A DNA stretch of 64,000 nucleotides from Sphingobacteriaceae bacterium GW460-11-11-14-LB5 (GCA_002151545.1 CP021237.1:4154001-4218000); one strand, 5' to 3'; counted from the stretch's first letter, positions 26,076-35,610 are shown. The notes: generated from the sequence alone by a model not told the origin. Program-made: numbers and translations.

Positions 26076-27617
26076 ATGGATAAAAAAATAGCATTACTTA
26101 AAGATAAAATCAACCAGGCAAACCTTGGTGGCGGACAGGCCCGGATCGACAGTCAGCATAAAAAAGGTAAACTCACTGCCCGCGAACGCATTCATTTTTT
26201 AATGGATGAAGGAAGCTTTGAGGAAATTGGCATGATGGTTACCCACCGCAGTACCGATTTTGGTATGGAACGCGAAAAATATCTGGGCGATGGTGTAGTA
26301 ACGGGCTATGGAACAGTTAGTGGCAGGTTAACTTATGTGTTTTCTCAGGATTTCACTGTATTCGGTGGCTCGCTCTCTGAAACCCATGCAGAGAAAATTT
26401 GCAAGCTGATGGATATGGCAATGAAAAATGGTGCGCCGTTAATCGGTTTAAATGATAGTGGTGGTGCCCGCATTCAGGAAGGTGTGGTTTCATTGGGTGG
26501 TTATGCCGATATTTTTTATAAAAATGTACAGGCTTCGGGCGTAATTCCGCAGCTATCGGCCATAATGGGACCCTGTGCAGGTGGAGCCGTTTATTCGCCA
26601 GCCATTACCGATTTTATTTTAATGGTAGAAAACACTTCTTATATGTTCGTGACTGGCCCAAACGTAGTTAAAACGGTAACACACGAAGAAGTAACTTCAG
26701 AAGAGTTAGGAGGTGCCAGTACACATGCTACAAAGTCGGGCGTTACCCATTTTGCCTGTGCCAATGAAATCGAAGCGATTAACCACTTAAAAAAGCTTCT
26801 GAGTTATATGCCACAAAACTGTGAGGAAATAGCTGATCATTTACCTTACGAAACCGCTGATGAAAGCCGGCCGGAACTCAATACTTTTATGCCTGAAAAT
26901 GCTTCACAGCCTTATGATATACGTGAAGTAATTTCTGCTGTGGCTGATACAGATAGTTTTTTAGAAGTACACGCGGCTTATGCTGAAAATATTGTGGTAG
27001 GTTTTGCACGCCTGGCGGGAAGAAGTATTGGTATTGTAGCCAACCAACCAGCCTATTTAGCAGGCGTTTTAGATAGTAATTCTTCTACCAAAGCTGCCCG
27101 TTTTGTCCGTTTTTGCGATTGTTTTAACATTCCATTACTCGTATTTGAAGATGTTCCGGGATTTTTACCTGGTACAGATCAGGAATGGAATGGCATTATC
27201 ACCAATGGTGCAAAATTATTGTACGCTTTTAGCGAAGCCACCGTACCACGCATTACCGTAATTACCAGAAAAGCTTATGGTGGTGCTTACGATGTGATGA
27301 ACAGCAAACATATTGGCGCAGATATGAATTACGCCTGGCCAAGTGCAGAAATTGCTGTAATGGGCGCTAAAGGAGCAGCCGAAATCATTTTTAAAAGAGA
27401 AATTACTTCAGCAGAAAAGCCTGAAGAAAAATGGCTGGAAAAAGAAAAATTATATTCAGATATCTTCGCGAATCCTTACCGTGCGGCCGAGCGTGGTTTT
27501 GTTGATGAAGTGATTGAACCGGCCCAAACCCGTATAAAGTTGATAAAAGCTTTTAAGATGTTGGAAAATAAGGTGGTGAATAATCCAAGAAAAAAACATG
27601 GAAATATACCTTTGTAA
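26076..27617 (+). CDS. Acyl-CoA carboxylase carboxyltransferase (beta) subunit
   Basis: A 513-residue biotin-dependent carboxyltransferase, of the propionyl-CoA/methylmalonyl-CoA type. KLTARERIHFLMDEGSFEEI near residue 30 is the family signature, GLNDSGGARIQEGV binds acyl-CoA and the C-terminal half has KAYGGAYDVMNSKHIGAD. No biotin carboxylase or biotin carrier gene is adjacent, so the partner subunits are elsewhere. The specific substrate (propionyl- or another acyl-CoA) cannot be fixed from sequence. Confidence 0.92.
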   Translation: MDKKIALLKDKINQANLGGGQARIDSQHKKGKLTARERIHFLMDEGSFEEIGMMVTHRSTDFGMEREKYLGDGVVTGYGTVSGRLTYVFSQDFTVFGGSLSETHAEKICKLMDMAMKNGAPLIGLNDSGGARIQEGVVSLGGYADIFYKNVQASGVIPQLSAIMGPCAGGAVYSPAITDFILMVENTSYMFVTGPNVVKTVTHEEVTSEELGGASTHATKSGVTHFACANEIEAINHLKKLLSYMPQNCEEIADHLPYETADESRPELNTFMPENASQPYDIREVISAVADTDSFLEVHAAYAENIVVGFARLAGRSIGIVANQPAYLAGVLDSNSSTKAARFVRFCDCFNIPLLVFEDVPGFLPGTDQEWNGIITNGAKLLYAFSEATVPRITVITRKAYGGAYDVMNSKHIGADMNYAWPSAEIAVMGAKGAAEIIFKREITSAEKPEEKWLEKEKLYSDIFANPYRAAERGFVDEVIEPAQTRIKLIKAFKMLENKVVNNPRKKHGNIPL

Positions 27618-27650
27618 AGATGAAAGATGGATGAGGTAAGATGGATAATG
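27618..27650. repeat. ATGGAAGATG-type low-complexity text
   Basis: GATGAAAGATGGATGAGGTA and AGATGGATAATGG after the carboxylase gene. Related text is at 38390, 49532-49562 and 53041-53072; all lie in gaps between genes. Confidence 0.4.
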
Positions 27651-27720
27651 GACTAATTTCCCATCACCCGTTTTACATGATACATATTACATTCACTATT
27701 TACATTTTACATTTCGTTAC

Positions 27721-28878
27721 ATGTTAAAACGCGCCGATATCCTCCTCATGGCTTTTTGCACAGGCCTGATTGTTGCAAATATTTACTACTGCCAACCTTT
27801 GGTAATCTTAATTGCGAAAGATTTTAATCTTACTGAAACCGATGCGGGAAGGATAACCTACCTCACACAAATCGGTTACGCTTTAGGTCTTTTCCTTTTG
27901 GTGCCATTGGGTGATATGTTTGAGCGTAAAAAACAGATCCTCGTAATTACCGGTCTCGCTATTCTGGCATTATTAGTCGCTGCGCTTTCGCATACTTTTT
28001 TTATACTAGAAGTTGCCTCTGTTTTAATAGGAGGCTGCTCTATCGTACCTCAACTCATTTTGCCCTTAGCGGCTAATTTAAGTAGCGATGAAAACCGTGG
28101 GGCCAATATTGGCATGATTATGAGTGGTTTGCTGGTTGGAATTCTAGCCTCCCGGGCCGTAAGCGGAAGTATTGGTTTTTGGTTAGGCTGGAGGGCCGTT
28201 TATTATATCGCCGCCGGAATTTGTAGCTTGCTTATTCTGTTAATGGCCAAACGTTTTCCACAAAGCTACCCCGCTTTTAAAGGAACCTACAAAGAGCTTA
28301 TGCGCTCGATGTTTAGTTATATCAAAACCCAGCCGGCTTTAAGGGAGACATCGATTATCAACTTCCTGGCTTTCGCCATTATCAGCGCATTCTGGACGAC
28401 TATGGTATTGTTTCTGGCTAACCCTCCTTTTAATTTCCAGACTTTACAGATTGGCTTATTTGGAATTGCAGGAGCTGCAGGCGCATTGGCTGCTCCATTG
28501 GTTGGTAAATTAAGCGATGGCAACAATCCACGTAAAAATTTAATGATTGGTTTTATATTACAAATTGTGAGTATCGCCTTGTTTTATTTTACAGGAAGCC
28601 ATTTGTACCTGTTTGTAATCGGCATTGTGCTTATCGACATCGGTCAGCAAGCCATACACGTAACCAACCAGACCCGGATTTATACCCTAATACCAGAGGC
28701 CAGAAACAGACTTAACACCATTTTTATGTCGGTTAGTTTTATTGGTGCCAGCTGCGGCTCTGCCTTGGGTTTATGGCTTTGGGACCAAGGCGGATGGGCA
28801 TTGTTCTGTTACGGAATGACGGGCATAATCGTCCTGAATATTTTAATTTATCAGTTTTACGGAAGAAAAAACAAATAA
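27721..28878 (+). CDS. MFS transporter (DHA1-like)
   Basis: A 385-residue inner membrane transporter with about 12 helices. It starts with a helix (ILLMAFCTGLIVANIYYCQP); LGDMFERKKQ between helices 2 and 3 corresponds to the MFS GxxxDRxGRR motif. VGKLSDGNNPRKN is the matching loop of the second half. The substrate is unknown; relatives are annotated as drug or sugar efflux proteins. Confidence 0.88.
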   Translation: MLKRADILLMAFCTGLIVANIYYCQPLVILIAKDFNLTETDAGRITYLTQIGYALGLFLLVPLGDMFERKKQILVITGLAILALLVAALSHTFFILEVASVLIGGCSIVPQLILPLAANLSSDENRGANIGMIMSGLLVGILASRAVSGSIGFWLGWRAVYYIAAGICSLLILLMAKRFPQSYPAFKGTYKELMRSMFSYIKTQPALRETSIINFLAFAIISAFWTTMVLFLANPPFNFQTLQIGLFGIAGAAGALAAPLVGKLSDGNNPRKNLMIGFILQIVSIALFYFTGSHLYLFVIGIVLIDIGQQAIHVTNQTRIYTLIPEARNRLNTIFMSVSFIGASCGSALGLWLWDQGGWALFCYGMTGIIVLNILIYQFYGRKNK

Positions 28879-28894
28879 CCAATCAATAAATTTC

Positions 28895-29488
28895 ATGAAA
28901 TCTAAAAACGCAATCAAAACACTTTCGGCCTTACTTGTTTGTCTGGCCATTTTCAGTAAAGCAAAGGCTCAGGACAGTACAAAAGTTGAACAACCCACAG
29001 AAGTAAAATCGTTAAATAAAATCAGGTTGACCTTATTAGGACTCAGTTACGAAAGAGAGCAAAAAGTGGGTAAAACAACTTCAGTTTATTTTGGTGCGGG
29101 AGCCGAAGGAGCTTTTATTTATAAAACCGAGATTACTATTGATAACAATTATAATTTTAGTGCGAACACAGAAACAGATTTCAAAGTTTATCCTGCGCTT
29201 AATGCCGGATTTAGGCATTATTATAATTTTAACAGCAGGATTAAAAAGGGTAAAAAAACCATAAATAACAGTGCAGGTTATGTAGGACTTGATGTATTAG
29301 CCATCATCCCGACGCAAAGCGACAATGTATATGGTTACCAGATTAATATTATGCCACAATGGGGATTTCAAACCAGTGTTGGCCGAAAAGTTAACTTCGA
29401 GTTGGCTTTAGGTCCTCTTGCTGCAGTTAACAAAGTCGATATCTATTATGGAGTCGGTGGAAAAATTGGCTTTAGCTTTTTATTATAA
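28895..29488 (+). CDS. Exported outer membrane beta-barrel-like hypothetical protein
   Basis: A 197-residue protein with signal peptide (TLSALLVCLAIFSKAKAQ, cleaved after KAQ near residue 25). Alternating Gly/aromatic strands (VYFGAGAEGAFIY, GYVGLDVLAIIPTQ, VGGKIGFSFLL at the very C-terminus ending in hydrophobic residues) suggest a small outer membrane barrel. It sits 16 bases after the MFS gene and two bases before the GNAT gene, so the three probably share a transcript. Confidence 0.7.
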   Translation: MKSKNAIKTLSALLVCLAIFSKAKAQDSTKVEQPTEVKSLNKIRLTLLGLSYEREQKVGKTTSVYFGAGAEGAFIYKTEITIDNNYNFSANTETDFKVYPALNAGFRHYYNFNSRIKKGKKTINNSAGYVGLDVLAIIPTQSDNVYGYQINIMPQWGFQTSVGRKVNFELALGPLAAVNKVDIYYGVGGKIGFSFLL

Positions 29489-29490
29489 TT

Positions 29491-29898
29491 ATGGTTCAAA
29501 TTGAGCAAATATTCCCTTCTTTAACCTGGCGGATCAGGCACGAGGCCATGTATCCTGAATTACCTTTTGATAGTGTAAAGCTTCCGGATGATTTTGACGG
29601 CATCCATTTTGGACTATACCTCGATCATAAATTAGCGGGAGTAGTTTCTCTATTTCATAATGGGGATGTTTATCAGTTCCGTAAACTTGCCATTCTGCCC
29701 GATACTCAAAAAGCAGGTTATGGCTCACAACTCATGGCCTATATACTCGATTTTTGTAAAATTCAAAAAGCGACAAAACTATGGTGCAATGCACGTGTAA
29801 ATGCTAAGGAATTTTATTTTAAATTTGGCTTCCACGAAACCGATAAAACCTTTTTTAAAGATGGTTACGATTTTGTGGTAATGGAAAAAGAATTATAA
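29491..29898 (+). CDS. GNAT family N-acetyltransferase
   Basis: A 135-residue single-domain acetyltransferase. The acetyl-CoA-binding stretch is FRKLAILPDTQKAGYGSQLM (motif A with the QxxGxG-type loop), followed by LWCNARVNAKEFYFKFGF, the usual motif B. The start is two bases after the preceding stop. The acceptor substrate is unknown. Confidence 0.88.
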   Translation: MVQIEQIFPSLTWRIRHEAMYPELPFDSVKLPDDFDGIHFGLYLDHKLAGVVSLFHNGDVYQFRKLAILPDTQKAGYGSQLMAYILDFCKIQKATKLWCNARVNAKEFYFKFGFHETDKTFFKDGYDFVVMEKEL

Positions 29899-29907
29899 AT
29901 TACTCAT

Positions 29908-29978
29908 CGTCATGCTGTCCCCAAGCTTCGGGATCAGCATCTTATTAGTAAGATCCTGAATCAAGTTCAGGATGACGA
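29908..29978. repeat. Palindromic intergenic element (CGTCAT...ATGACG family)
   Basis: Begins CGTCATGCTGTCC and ends AAGTTCAGGATGACG, so the tips are inverted copies. It contains GATCCTGAATCAAGTTCAGGAT, itself a dyad. Related pieces are at 51731-51757, 55640-55721 and 55765-55793. Confidence 0.65.
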
Positions 29979-29997
29979 ATAATTATAGAATAATCAT

Positions 29998-31113
29998 ATG
30001 GCTAAGAAAAAAGACGACGAAAAGAAAAAACATGTTGCTGTAGTTACTAAAAAATCGCTGCAGTTTCTTGAAGAATACATCAATAACCCTGCCCCTACCG
30101 GTTACGAATGGGAAGGGCAAAAACTTTGGTTAAACTATTTAAAACCATATATCGACGAACATTTCATCGATAACTACGGTACCGCTGTGGGTGTTATTAA
30201 CCCTAAAGCTGCTTTTAAAGTAGTTATTGAAGCGCATGCAGATGAAATTTCGTGGTATGTAAATTACATCACTGCAGATGGTTTAATCTATGTGATCCGC
30301 AATGGTGGTTCAGATCACCAGATTGCCCCTTCAAAACGCGTAAACATCCATACCGAAAAAGGATTGGTTAAAGCGGTATTCGGCTGGCCGGCCATTCACA
30401 CCCGCCATGGCGAAAAAGAACAGGCACCAGAATTAAAAAACATCTTTTTAGACTGTGGCTGCACCACAAAAGAAGAAGTAGAAAAATTAGGCATTCACGT
30501 AGGCTGTGTAATTACTTACGAAGATGAGTTTATGGTTTTAAACGACCGCTATTATGTTGGCCGTGCTTTAGATAACCGTGTTGGTGGCTTTATGATTGCC
30601 GAAGTGGCACGTTTATTAAAAGAGAACAAGAAAAAACTTCCTTTCGGCTTATACATCGTAAATTCAGTACAGGAAGAAATCGGTTTACGCGGCGCTGAGA
30701 TGATTGCCCAGCGTATTAAACCAGACGTGGCCATTATTACCGACGTAACGCACGATACGACTACGCCAATGATTAACAAGAATATTCAGGGCGATTTATC
30801 AGCCGGTAAAGGTCCTGTAGTTTCATATGCGCCAGCTGTTCAAACCAATTTAAATAAATTATTAATTAAAACCGCCGAGAAAAACCATATTCCATTCCAA
30901 CGTCAGGCCTCTTCGCGTTCTACCGGAACCGATACCGATGCATTTGCCTATTCGAATGGTGGGGTACCGTCAGCATTAATTTCGCTGCCGCTACGCTATA
31001 TGCACACTACAGTAGAAATGGTACACAAAGAGGATGTTGACAATGTAATCAGCCTGATTTATGAAAGCTTGTTGAACATAAGCAACGGACAGGATTTCAG
31101 GGAGTTTAAATAA
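29998..31113 (+). CDS. M42 family metallopeptidase
   Basis: A 371-residue cytoplasmic co-catalytic metal aminopeptidase. Family metal/catalytic segments visible are VVIEAHADEISWYV, LDNRVGGFM, VQEEIGLRGAEM, ITDVTHDT and RYMHTTVEMVH. The N-terminus has a lysine-rich tail (MAKKKDDEKKKH) beyond the usual start. The ATG gene downstream overlaps the stop codon, pointing to co-translation with a small membrane protein. Confidence 0.9.
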   Translation: MAKKKDDEKKKHVAVVTKKSLQFLEEYINNPAPTGYEWEGQKLWLNYLKPYIDEHFIDNYGTAVGVINPKAAFKVVIEAHADEISWYVNYITADGLIYVIRNGGSDHQIAPSKRVNIHTEKGLVKAVFGWPAIHTRHGEKEQAPELKNIFLDCGCTTKEEVEKLGIHVGCVITYEDEFMVLNDRYYVGRALDNRVGGFMIAEVARLLKENKKKLPFGLYIVNSVQEEIGLRGAEMIAQRIKPDVAIITDVTHDTTTPMINKNIQGDLSAGKGPVVSYAPAVQTNLNKLLIKTAEKNHIPFQRQASSRSTGTDTDAFAYSNGGVPSALISLPLRYMHTTVEMVHKEDVDNVISLIYESLLNISNGQDFREFK

Positions 31114-31397
31114 TGGAAAAGGTAAACCACCAAAAAATCATCATCAGCACCTTGCTAAAGGTTTTGCTGATGGTCGTTATTATTTTTATTCTTAACTCCT
31201 GGCCAAGCATTAAACAGAGTTTTAGCGGTCATGTACCACCATTTAATTATTGGCTTGATCATAGTTTTAAAATAAGTAATATCATCCTCATCTTAGGATT
31301 TGGTGGTTATTTCTATTACAAAGATTTAACAGATCAAAAAGAGGCCATTGAAAAGGCAAAAAAAGTAAACGAGAAGTGGGATAATATCGAGGTTTGA
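31113..31397 (+). CDS. Small membrane protein, hypothetical
   Basis: A 94-residue protein with two predicted membrane helices (about residues 10-26, LLKVLLMVVIIFIL, and 50-64, ISNIILILGFGGYF) and a charged C-terminal tail (LTDQKEAIEKAKKVNE). The start overlaps the M42 peptidase stop by one base. Function not recognised; a strong terminator follows at 31450-31484. Confidence 0.7.
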   Translation: MEKVNHQKIIISTLLKVLLMVVIIFILNSWPSIKQSFSGHVPPFNYWLDHSFKISNIILILGFGGYFYYKDLTDQKEAIEKAKKVNEKWDNIEV

Positions 31398-31449
31398 GAA
31401 TTGATCTCCTGATCGACAAACGAAATAGATTAATTCAGAATTAAATTCC

Positions 31450-31484
31450 AAAAAGTCAAGTTTTTTCAAACTTGACTTTTTTTT
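31450..31484 (+). terminator. Rho-independent terminator after the M42 operon
   Basis: Stem AAAGTCAAGTTT/AAACTTGACTTT with a short loop, followed by a T run. Confidence 0.85.
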
Positions 31485-31628
31485 GTCCTAATCCAGCAGT
31501 CACTGTAGCACAGGTTACCTCTTGCCCAACATTCGCTTAACTCCCTGAGCACTACGTTTATTTTTATTAATACTCAAAATATCTTTACATTGTTTGTGTA
31601 ATTTACCCTAATAGTTTATCCTTTATTT

Positions 31629-32039
31629 ATGAGTATGAATAAAAAAAATATTGATCTATCCATTATCTGCGATGATCATTGGGATGTGGTATTCGACCAC
31701 CTTGGCCTTGGTTTTTGGGAGCTGAGCATAGCAACAGGCATACTCCGTTCCACCCGGTCGTTTAAAAAAAACTTAGGCTGCCCGCCAGATAAGGTTTTAA
31801 GTTATGACAAAGTTTTAAGTTTAATCTTACCTGAAGATCTTGATCACGTTCAGGATGAGATTGAACTTACGGTTTCGAGAGAAAAAAACAGTTACCACTC
31901 GGTATATAGAATTTGCCGGCCTGATGGGGAGATTAGATGGATTAAAGCTGATGGAATACTATCCCAGCAGGATGGTGAAAGCTTAAAATTAATAGGAACA
32001 ATTTTAGATGTAACCGATTTAAAAAATAAACCCCTGTAA
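31629..32039 (+). CDS. PAS-domain-only protein
   Basis: A 136-residue protein that is essentially one PAS_3-type fold: LGLGFWELSIATGILR, YRICRPDGEIRWIKADGI and IGTILDVTDLK match the PAS/PAC pattern. No kinase, HTH or cyclase output domain follows. It could bind a ligand and act on a partner kinase in trans. No neighbour is an obvious partner; two PAS-kinase genes are 2.5 kb away on the other strand. Confidence 0.8.
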   Translation: MSMNKKNIDLSIICDDHWDVVFDHLGLGFWELSIATGILRSTRSFKKNLGCPPDKVLSYDKVLSLILPEDLDHVQDEIELTVSREKNSYHSVYRICRPDGEIRWIKADGILSQQDGESLKLIGTILDVTDLKNKPL

Positions 32040-32041
32040 TT

Positions 32042-32818
32042 TTACGCCTCATTTAGTTCAATCCACACCGGACCGTGATCGCTTGTTTTTTCCCAGCCCC
32101 TCACTTGTTTATCTACTCCGGCAGCTTTTAAGCGATCACTAACCTGAGGACTTAGTAAAAAATGGTCAATTCTTAATCCCGCATCTCTACCATATGCATT
32201 CCTGAAATAATCCCAAAAAGTGTATATCGTTTCAGTAGGGTATAATTTTCTGATTGCATCTGTCCAGCCTTGCGCCATTAAATTTTGAAATGCCAGCCGG
32301 GTTTCAGGCCGAAATAAAGCATCGTCAACCCAGCGTTCCGGTTTATATGCATCCAGCTCTGTAGGTATTACATTATAGTCACCGCATAAAATTACCGGCA
32401 ACTTATATTCCAATAGTTTTGCTGCATGCGCTGTAAAACGCTCAAACCATCGTAACTTATATTCGAATTTAGGTCCTGGTGCCGGGTTTCCGTTCGGAAG
32501 GTAAAGACAACCAATGATCACATTATTTACCATTGCTTCAATGTACCGGCTATGCAAATCTTCAGGGTCACCATCCAGGTTTCGTTTCAGCTCTTTTATT
32601 TCCAGATTTCGGGCTAATATAGCAACGCCATTCCAGCTTTTCTGGCCATGCCAAATCGCATTATAACCAGCATCCTTAATAGCCTGCTCCGGAAATTTTT
32701 CCTGCGGGGCTTTTAATTCCTGTAAACACACTACATCGGGTTGGGTTTCTTCCAGCCAACGTAACAGAACAGGTAAACGCCCGTTTATTCCATTTACATT
32801 ATAAGTTGCTATTTTCAT
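32042..32818 (-). CDS. xth: Exodeoxyribonuclease III
   Basis: A 258-residue AP endonuclease/3'-5' exonuclease of base excision repair. Catalytic landmarks are IATYNVNGINGR (Asn), CLQELKAP (metal Glu), ILCGDYNVIP (Asp/Asn) and the terminal TSDHGPVWIE (Asp-His pair). It ends two bases from the convergent PAS gene. It is probably monocistronic. Confidence 0.93.
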   Translation of the reverse strand: MKIATYNVNGINGRLPVLLRWLEETQPDVVCLQELKAPQEKFPEQAIKDAGYNAIWHGQKSWNGVAILARNLEIKELKRNLDGDPEDLHSRYIEAMVNNVIIGCLYLPNGNPAPGPKFEYKLRWFERFTAHAAKLLEYKLPVILCGDYNVIPTELDAYKPERWVDDALFRPETRLAFQNLMAQGWTDAIRKLYPTETIYTFWDYFRNAYGRDAGLRIDHFLLSPQVSDRLKAAGVDKQVRGWEKTSDHGPVWIELNEA

Positions 32819-33069
32819 CTGTATAAATATGCTTTATGGTGATGAAACCCTACCTGCAATGGCAGTTATCATGAATAATCCGAAATAGGATGTTTGAAAA
32901 TCATGATGGTTTCATTTTATAAATCTCCGCAATAAAACTCAAAAATGAAACTAAGTATTTCACATCGTAAAGCTAAATTGGCTTAGCATGAATATAAGGC
33001 ATCATATTTAACTATTTACCCTATTTTTTTAAAACTAATAATAAACTAAAATGTTTAATTTTGGAGATT

Positions 33070-33136
33070 CATTCATGTTTGAGCGCATGTTTGAGTTTAG
33101 ATATAGGGATGAGCTATTTAGCTTATCCCTTTTTTT
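33070..33136 (+). ncRNA. Candidate small RNA or very small ORF transcript
   Basis: Begins about seven bases after a -7-like box TAATTTTG (33056-33063) and ends in a hairpin GGGATGAGCT/AGCTTATCCC plus T run. It contains the tandem ATGTTTGAG repeat (ATGTTTGAGCGCATGTTTGAG) and a 29-codon frame starting MFERMFEF that would continue past the hairpin. A good -33 box is lacking. Confidence 0.3.
33106..33136 (+). terminator. Orphan plus-strand terminator-like hairpin
   Basis: Stem GGGATGAGCT/AGCTTATCCC (one G-T pair), loop ATTT, followed by seven T. It lies between two minus-strand genes, so it serves a plus-strand transcript that is not annotated. Confidence 0.6.
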
Positions 33137-33198
33137 ATCTTCAAACATTACCAGTTTCTATTAGCCATTGGCTTTGCAGCCAGGTCGGAGAAATGATA

Positions 33199-33717
33199 TT
33201 ATGAAGCCAAACCAGATTTATAATTTTTAAGCATCTTTTTTAGAAGACCTCTTGCTACATGTATTTTGGTTTTTACAGTGCCCAGGGGGATATCGAGCTC
33301 AGCAGCAATTTCATGATATTTATAACCTTCAAAATAACGACAAAAACAAAAACGGCAATCCTCTGGCAAGGCATTTAACGATTTCTGGATATCCTCCATC
33401 ATAAACTTTGCGGCACCCCCGTTAGACGAAGCGCTTGGAGCCAGTTGAACGGAAGTTAAATCGTCTTCCTGCTGGATCATTTCGTTTTTGCGTTTTACTT
33501 TATAATAATGATTAAGAAAGGTATTTTTTAGGATCGTAAAAAGCCAGGCCCGCACATTACTTCCCATTTCAAACTTAGCCGAAAACCTGAAGGCCTTCAT
33601 AAAGGTGTCTTGAACTAAATCAGCCGCATCGTCTTCATCATGCGTATATGCTAGTGCACGATCGAAAAGTGGTTGTCTGTATTGGTATATGTCACAATTG
33701 AAATTTAATGAATCCAT
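33199..33717 (-). CDS. RNA polymerase ECF sigma factor
   Basis: A 172-residue sigma-70 family protein with regions 2 and 4 only. Region 2 is seen in YTHDEDDAADLVQDTFMKAF and NVRAWLFTILKNTFLNHYYK, and region 4 as FEGYKYHEIAAELDIPLGTV with KTKIHVARGLLKKML. No anti-sigma factor gene is adjacent; the NarL-type regulator gene lies directly upstream. It may be part of stress control. Confidence 0.9.
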   Translation of the reverse strand: MDSLNFNCDIYQYRQPLFDRALAYTHDEDDAADLVQDTFMKAFRFSAKFEMGSNVRAWLFTILKNTFLNHYYKVKRKNEMIQQEDDLTSVQLAPSASSNGGAAKFMMEDIQKSLNALPEDCRFCFCRYFEGYKYHEIAAELDIPLGTVKTKIHVARGLLKKMLKNYKSGLAS

Positions 33718-33842
33718 GATCGTTTTAAGGCTGATTGTAGATATTCAACAAACAGGACCATCCAATGTTATTTGTAGAAATACCCGATTTTTTACGGTTT
33801 ATTTAAAACAGCCAAAAAAGCACCCTAAAACGATCAAAAATA

Positions 33843-34493
33843 CTAGGCTACATAACCATTTCGCATGGCAAAACGAACTAAAGAAGCCGAGTTTTTGGTG
33901 CCTGTTTTACTAATTAAAGCTTCTCTCTGGCTCTCTACGGTTCTCCTGCTTAAGTATAATTTATCGGCTATTTCCTGATTCGTTAAGCCATCAGCAATAA
34001 GTTTTAACACATTAATTTCGCGTTCAGAAAAGTTAATTTCGGTATTCATTTTTTGCGAAAGCATATTTAACTGGGTATTAAAACGCTCTAAAATGGAGAT
34101 GCATAAATTAGAAGAAAGGTACCTTTTCCCCTTCATTACATGCTGCAGGCAAAACAGTAATTCATCTTCTTCAATATCCTTTGACAGGTAAGCAAAAGCT
34201 CCTGAAATAAAGGCATTTGACGCATACTTTTCATCGTCTAAAATAGACAGAACAACTACTTTTGTGGTATACCCTCGCTCCTTTATGGTGCTGGCCAAAG
34301 CTATTCCATCAAGCCTTGGCATTACAATATCTGATAATATGATATCAGCATTTATTCCTTTTTCCAGGAGTTCCAAAACCGCTAAACCGTCTGATACTTC
34401 TGCAACAACCTTGATGCCTTCGTGTTTTTCTATAAGTGCTTTAAGTGAGGTCCGGATAATATGGTGATCATCCGCAAGAATAATGTTAATCAT
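33843..34493 (-). CDS. NarL/FixJ-type response regulator
   Basis: A 216-residue regulator. The receiver has ADDHH near residues 7-11, phosphoacceptor Asp55 in DIILSDIVMP and the conserved Lys in YLSKDIEEDE. The LuxR helix-turn-helix is FSEREINVLKLIADGLTNQE followed by IADKLYLSRRTVESQR. It lies 40 bases after the PAS histidine kinase gene, which is its likely partner. The two run into the ECF sigma gene on the same strand. Confidence 0.93.
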   Translation of the reverse strand: MINIILADDHHIIRTSLKALIEKHEGIKVVAEVSDGLAVLELLEKGINADIILSDIVMPRLDGIALASTIKERGYTTKVVVLSILDDEKYASNAFISGAFAYLSKDIEEDELLFCLQHVMKGKRYLSSNLCISILERFNTQLNMLSQKMNTEINFSEREINVLKLIADGLTNQEIADKLYLSRRTVESQREALISKTGTKNSASLVRFAMRNGYVA

Positions 34494-34533
34494 AATTCAA
34501 ATATAACTTACGCCATTTTAAAATTAAAAACGG

Positions 34534-35610
34534 CTACTTAGGTAGCTCGATATAGAAGGTGGTTCCAACACCGGTTTTGCTCTCAAACCAGATTTTTCCC
34601 TGATGTAAGTCAACAATTGCCTTAATAATGCCCATACCAAATCCACCAGATTCTTCACCTTTAAGTCCTGGCCTTAAGGTTTCGGGTAAGTGGTCAAAAA
34701 GTCCGGCCTGCAGTTCTTCCGGAATTCCAATTCCATCATCAGCTACGGTAATTAAAACGGTACTTTCATATTCTTCGGCATGTAACGAAATATTTCCATA
34801 ATCGGCAGTAAATTTTATTGAGTTGGAGATGAGGTTATTGATCACCTGCAAAAACTTCATGCTATCAAGGCGCAGATAAATCTGTTCAGCAGAACTGGTA
34901 AGCTTAATGTTCTTCATTTTACCCAGTTTCGATCGTTTATAAAAACGGACTACATCTCTAAGTTCCCAAACCAAATCATTTCGTTCCTTACCAATTTCTA
35001 TGACAGATGACTTTAAAAACTCCCGGTTAATCATGCTCCGTACCAAAAGCAGGTTACGTTCACACATATCCTGAATAAAAGATAACGCATCTATCATCTG
35101 TTCATCGCCTGTTTGTTCAATACCGGCTAACATGGATGAAGCTGTTAATTTCATCATACCCAGTGGTTCTTTTAAATCATGCGCCAATACTTCTAAGGTG
35201 ATATTTTTTCGGGCATTTATTTGTTCGATATGGATTTTATTATGGCGCATTACAGTGGTATCTTCTACTGTACCGACTAAGCGCTTTATCTCTCCATCTG
35301 CAATTGCAAACACAATTACCCGTAAATATTTTTCTCTGTCGGGAAACAACAAACGGAATTCATATTTTTTCTCTTTACCATCTTCAAGGCATTCCTGGTA
35401 GCAGGATATTACATGCGCTATATCTTCGGGGTGTATGCGGTTAAGCAGTACAGTTGGATTGGCTATAATTTCATCAATGCTGAGTTCCCAAATTTTACTT
35501 ATCGATTTATTGAGGTATGAAAAATTTTGTGCCGTATCATCGAAAATAAAATATCCGTCAGCAGAACGATCCCCCAGATTACAAAAAAGTTCGTTATTTA
35601 ATTCGGTCAT
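34534..35610 (-). CDS. Soluble PAS-domain sensor histidine kinase
   Basis: A 358-residue kinase with no membrane helix. The PAS_3 domain is about residues 18-128 (YFIFDDTAQNFSYLNKSISK). The dimerisation/phosphoacceptor helix has LEVLAHDLKEPLGMMKLT, where the His is the likely phosphosite. The ATPase domain shows NNLISNSIKF, VADDGIGIPEE and GGFGMGIIKAIVDLHQGK. It is probably paired with the downstream NarL-type regulator. The lack of a membrane anchor suggests a cytoplasmic signal. Confidence 0.92.
   Translation of the reverse strand: MTELNNELFCNLGDRSADGYFIFDDTAQNFSYLNKSISKIWELSIDEIIANPTVLLNRIHPEDIAHVISCYQECLEDGKEKKYEFRLLFPDREKYLRVIVFAIADGEIKRLVGTVEDTTVMRHNKIHIEQINARKNITLEVLAHDLKEPLGMMKLTASSMLAGIEQTGDEQMIDALSFIQDMCERNLLLVRSMINREFLKSSVIEIGKERNDLVWELRDVVRFYKRSKLGKMKNIKLTSSAEQIYLRLDSMKFLQVINNLISNSIKFTADYGNISLHAEEYESTVLITVADDGIGIPEELQAGLFDHLPETLRPGLKGEESGGFGMGIIKAIVDLHQGKIWFESKTGVGTTFYIELPK

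Larger units (their letters stand above)
32819..33198. other. Intergenic region with a possible plus-strand small transcript
   Basis: No annotated-size gene. At 33056-33063 there is a TAATTTTG box (TAnnTTTG match) and at 33106-33136 a hairpin with T tract on the plus strand; both flanking genes are on the minus strand. The short frame MFERMFEFRYRDELF between them is noted under the small transcript. Confidence 0.5.
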
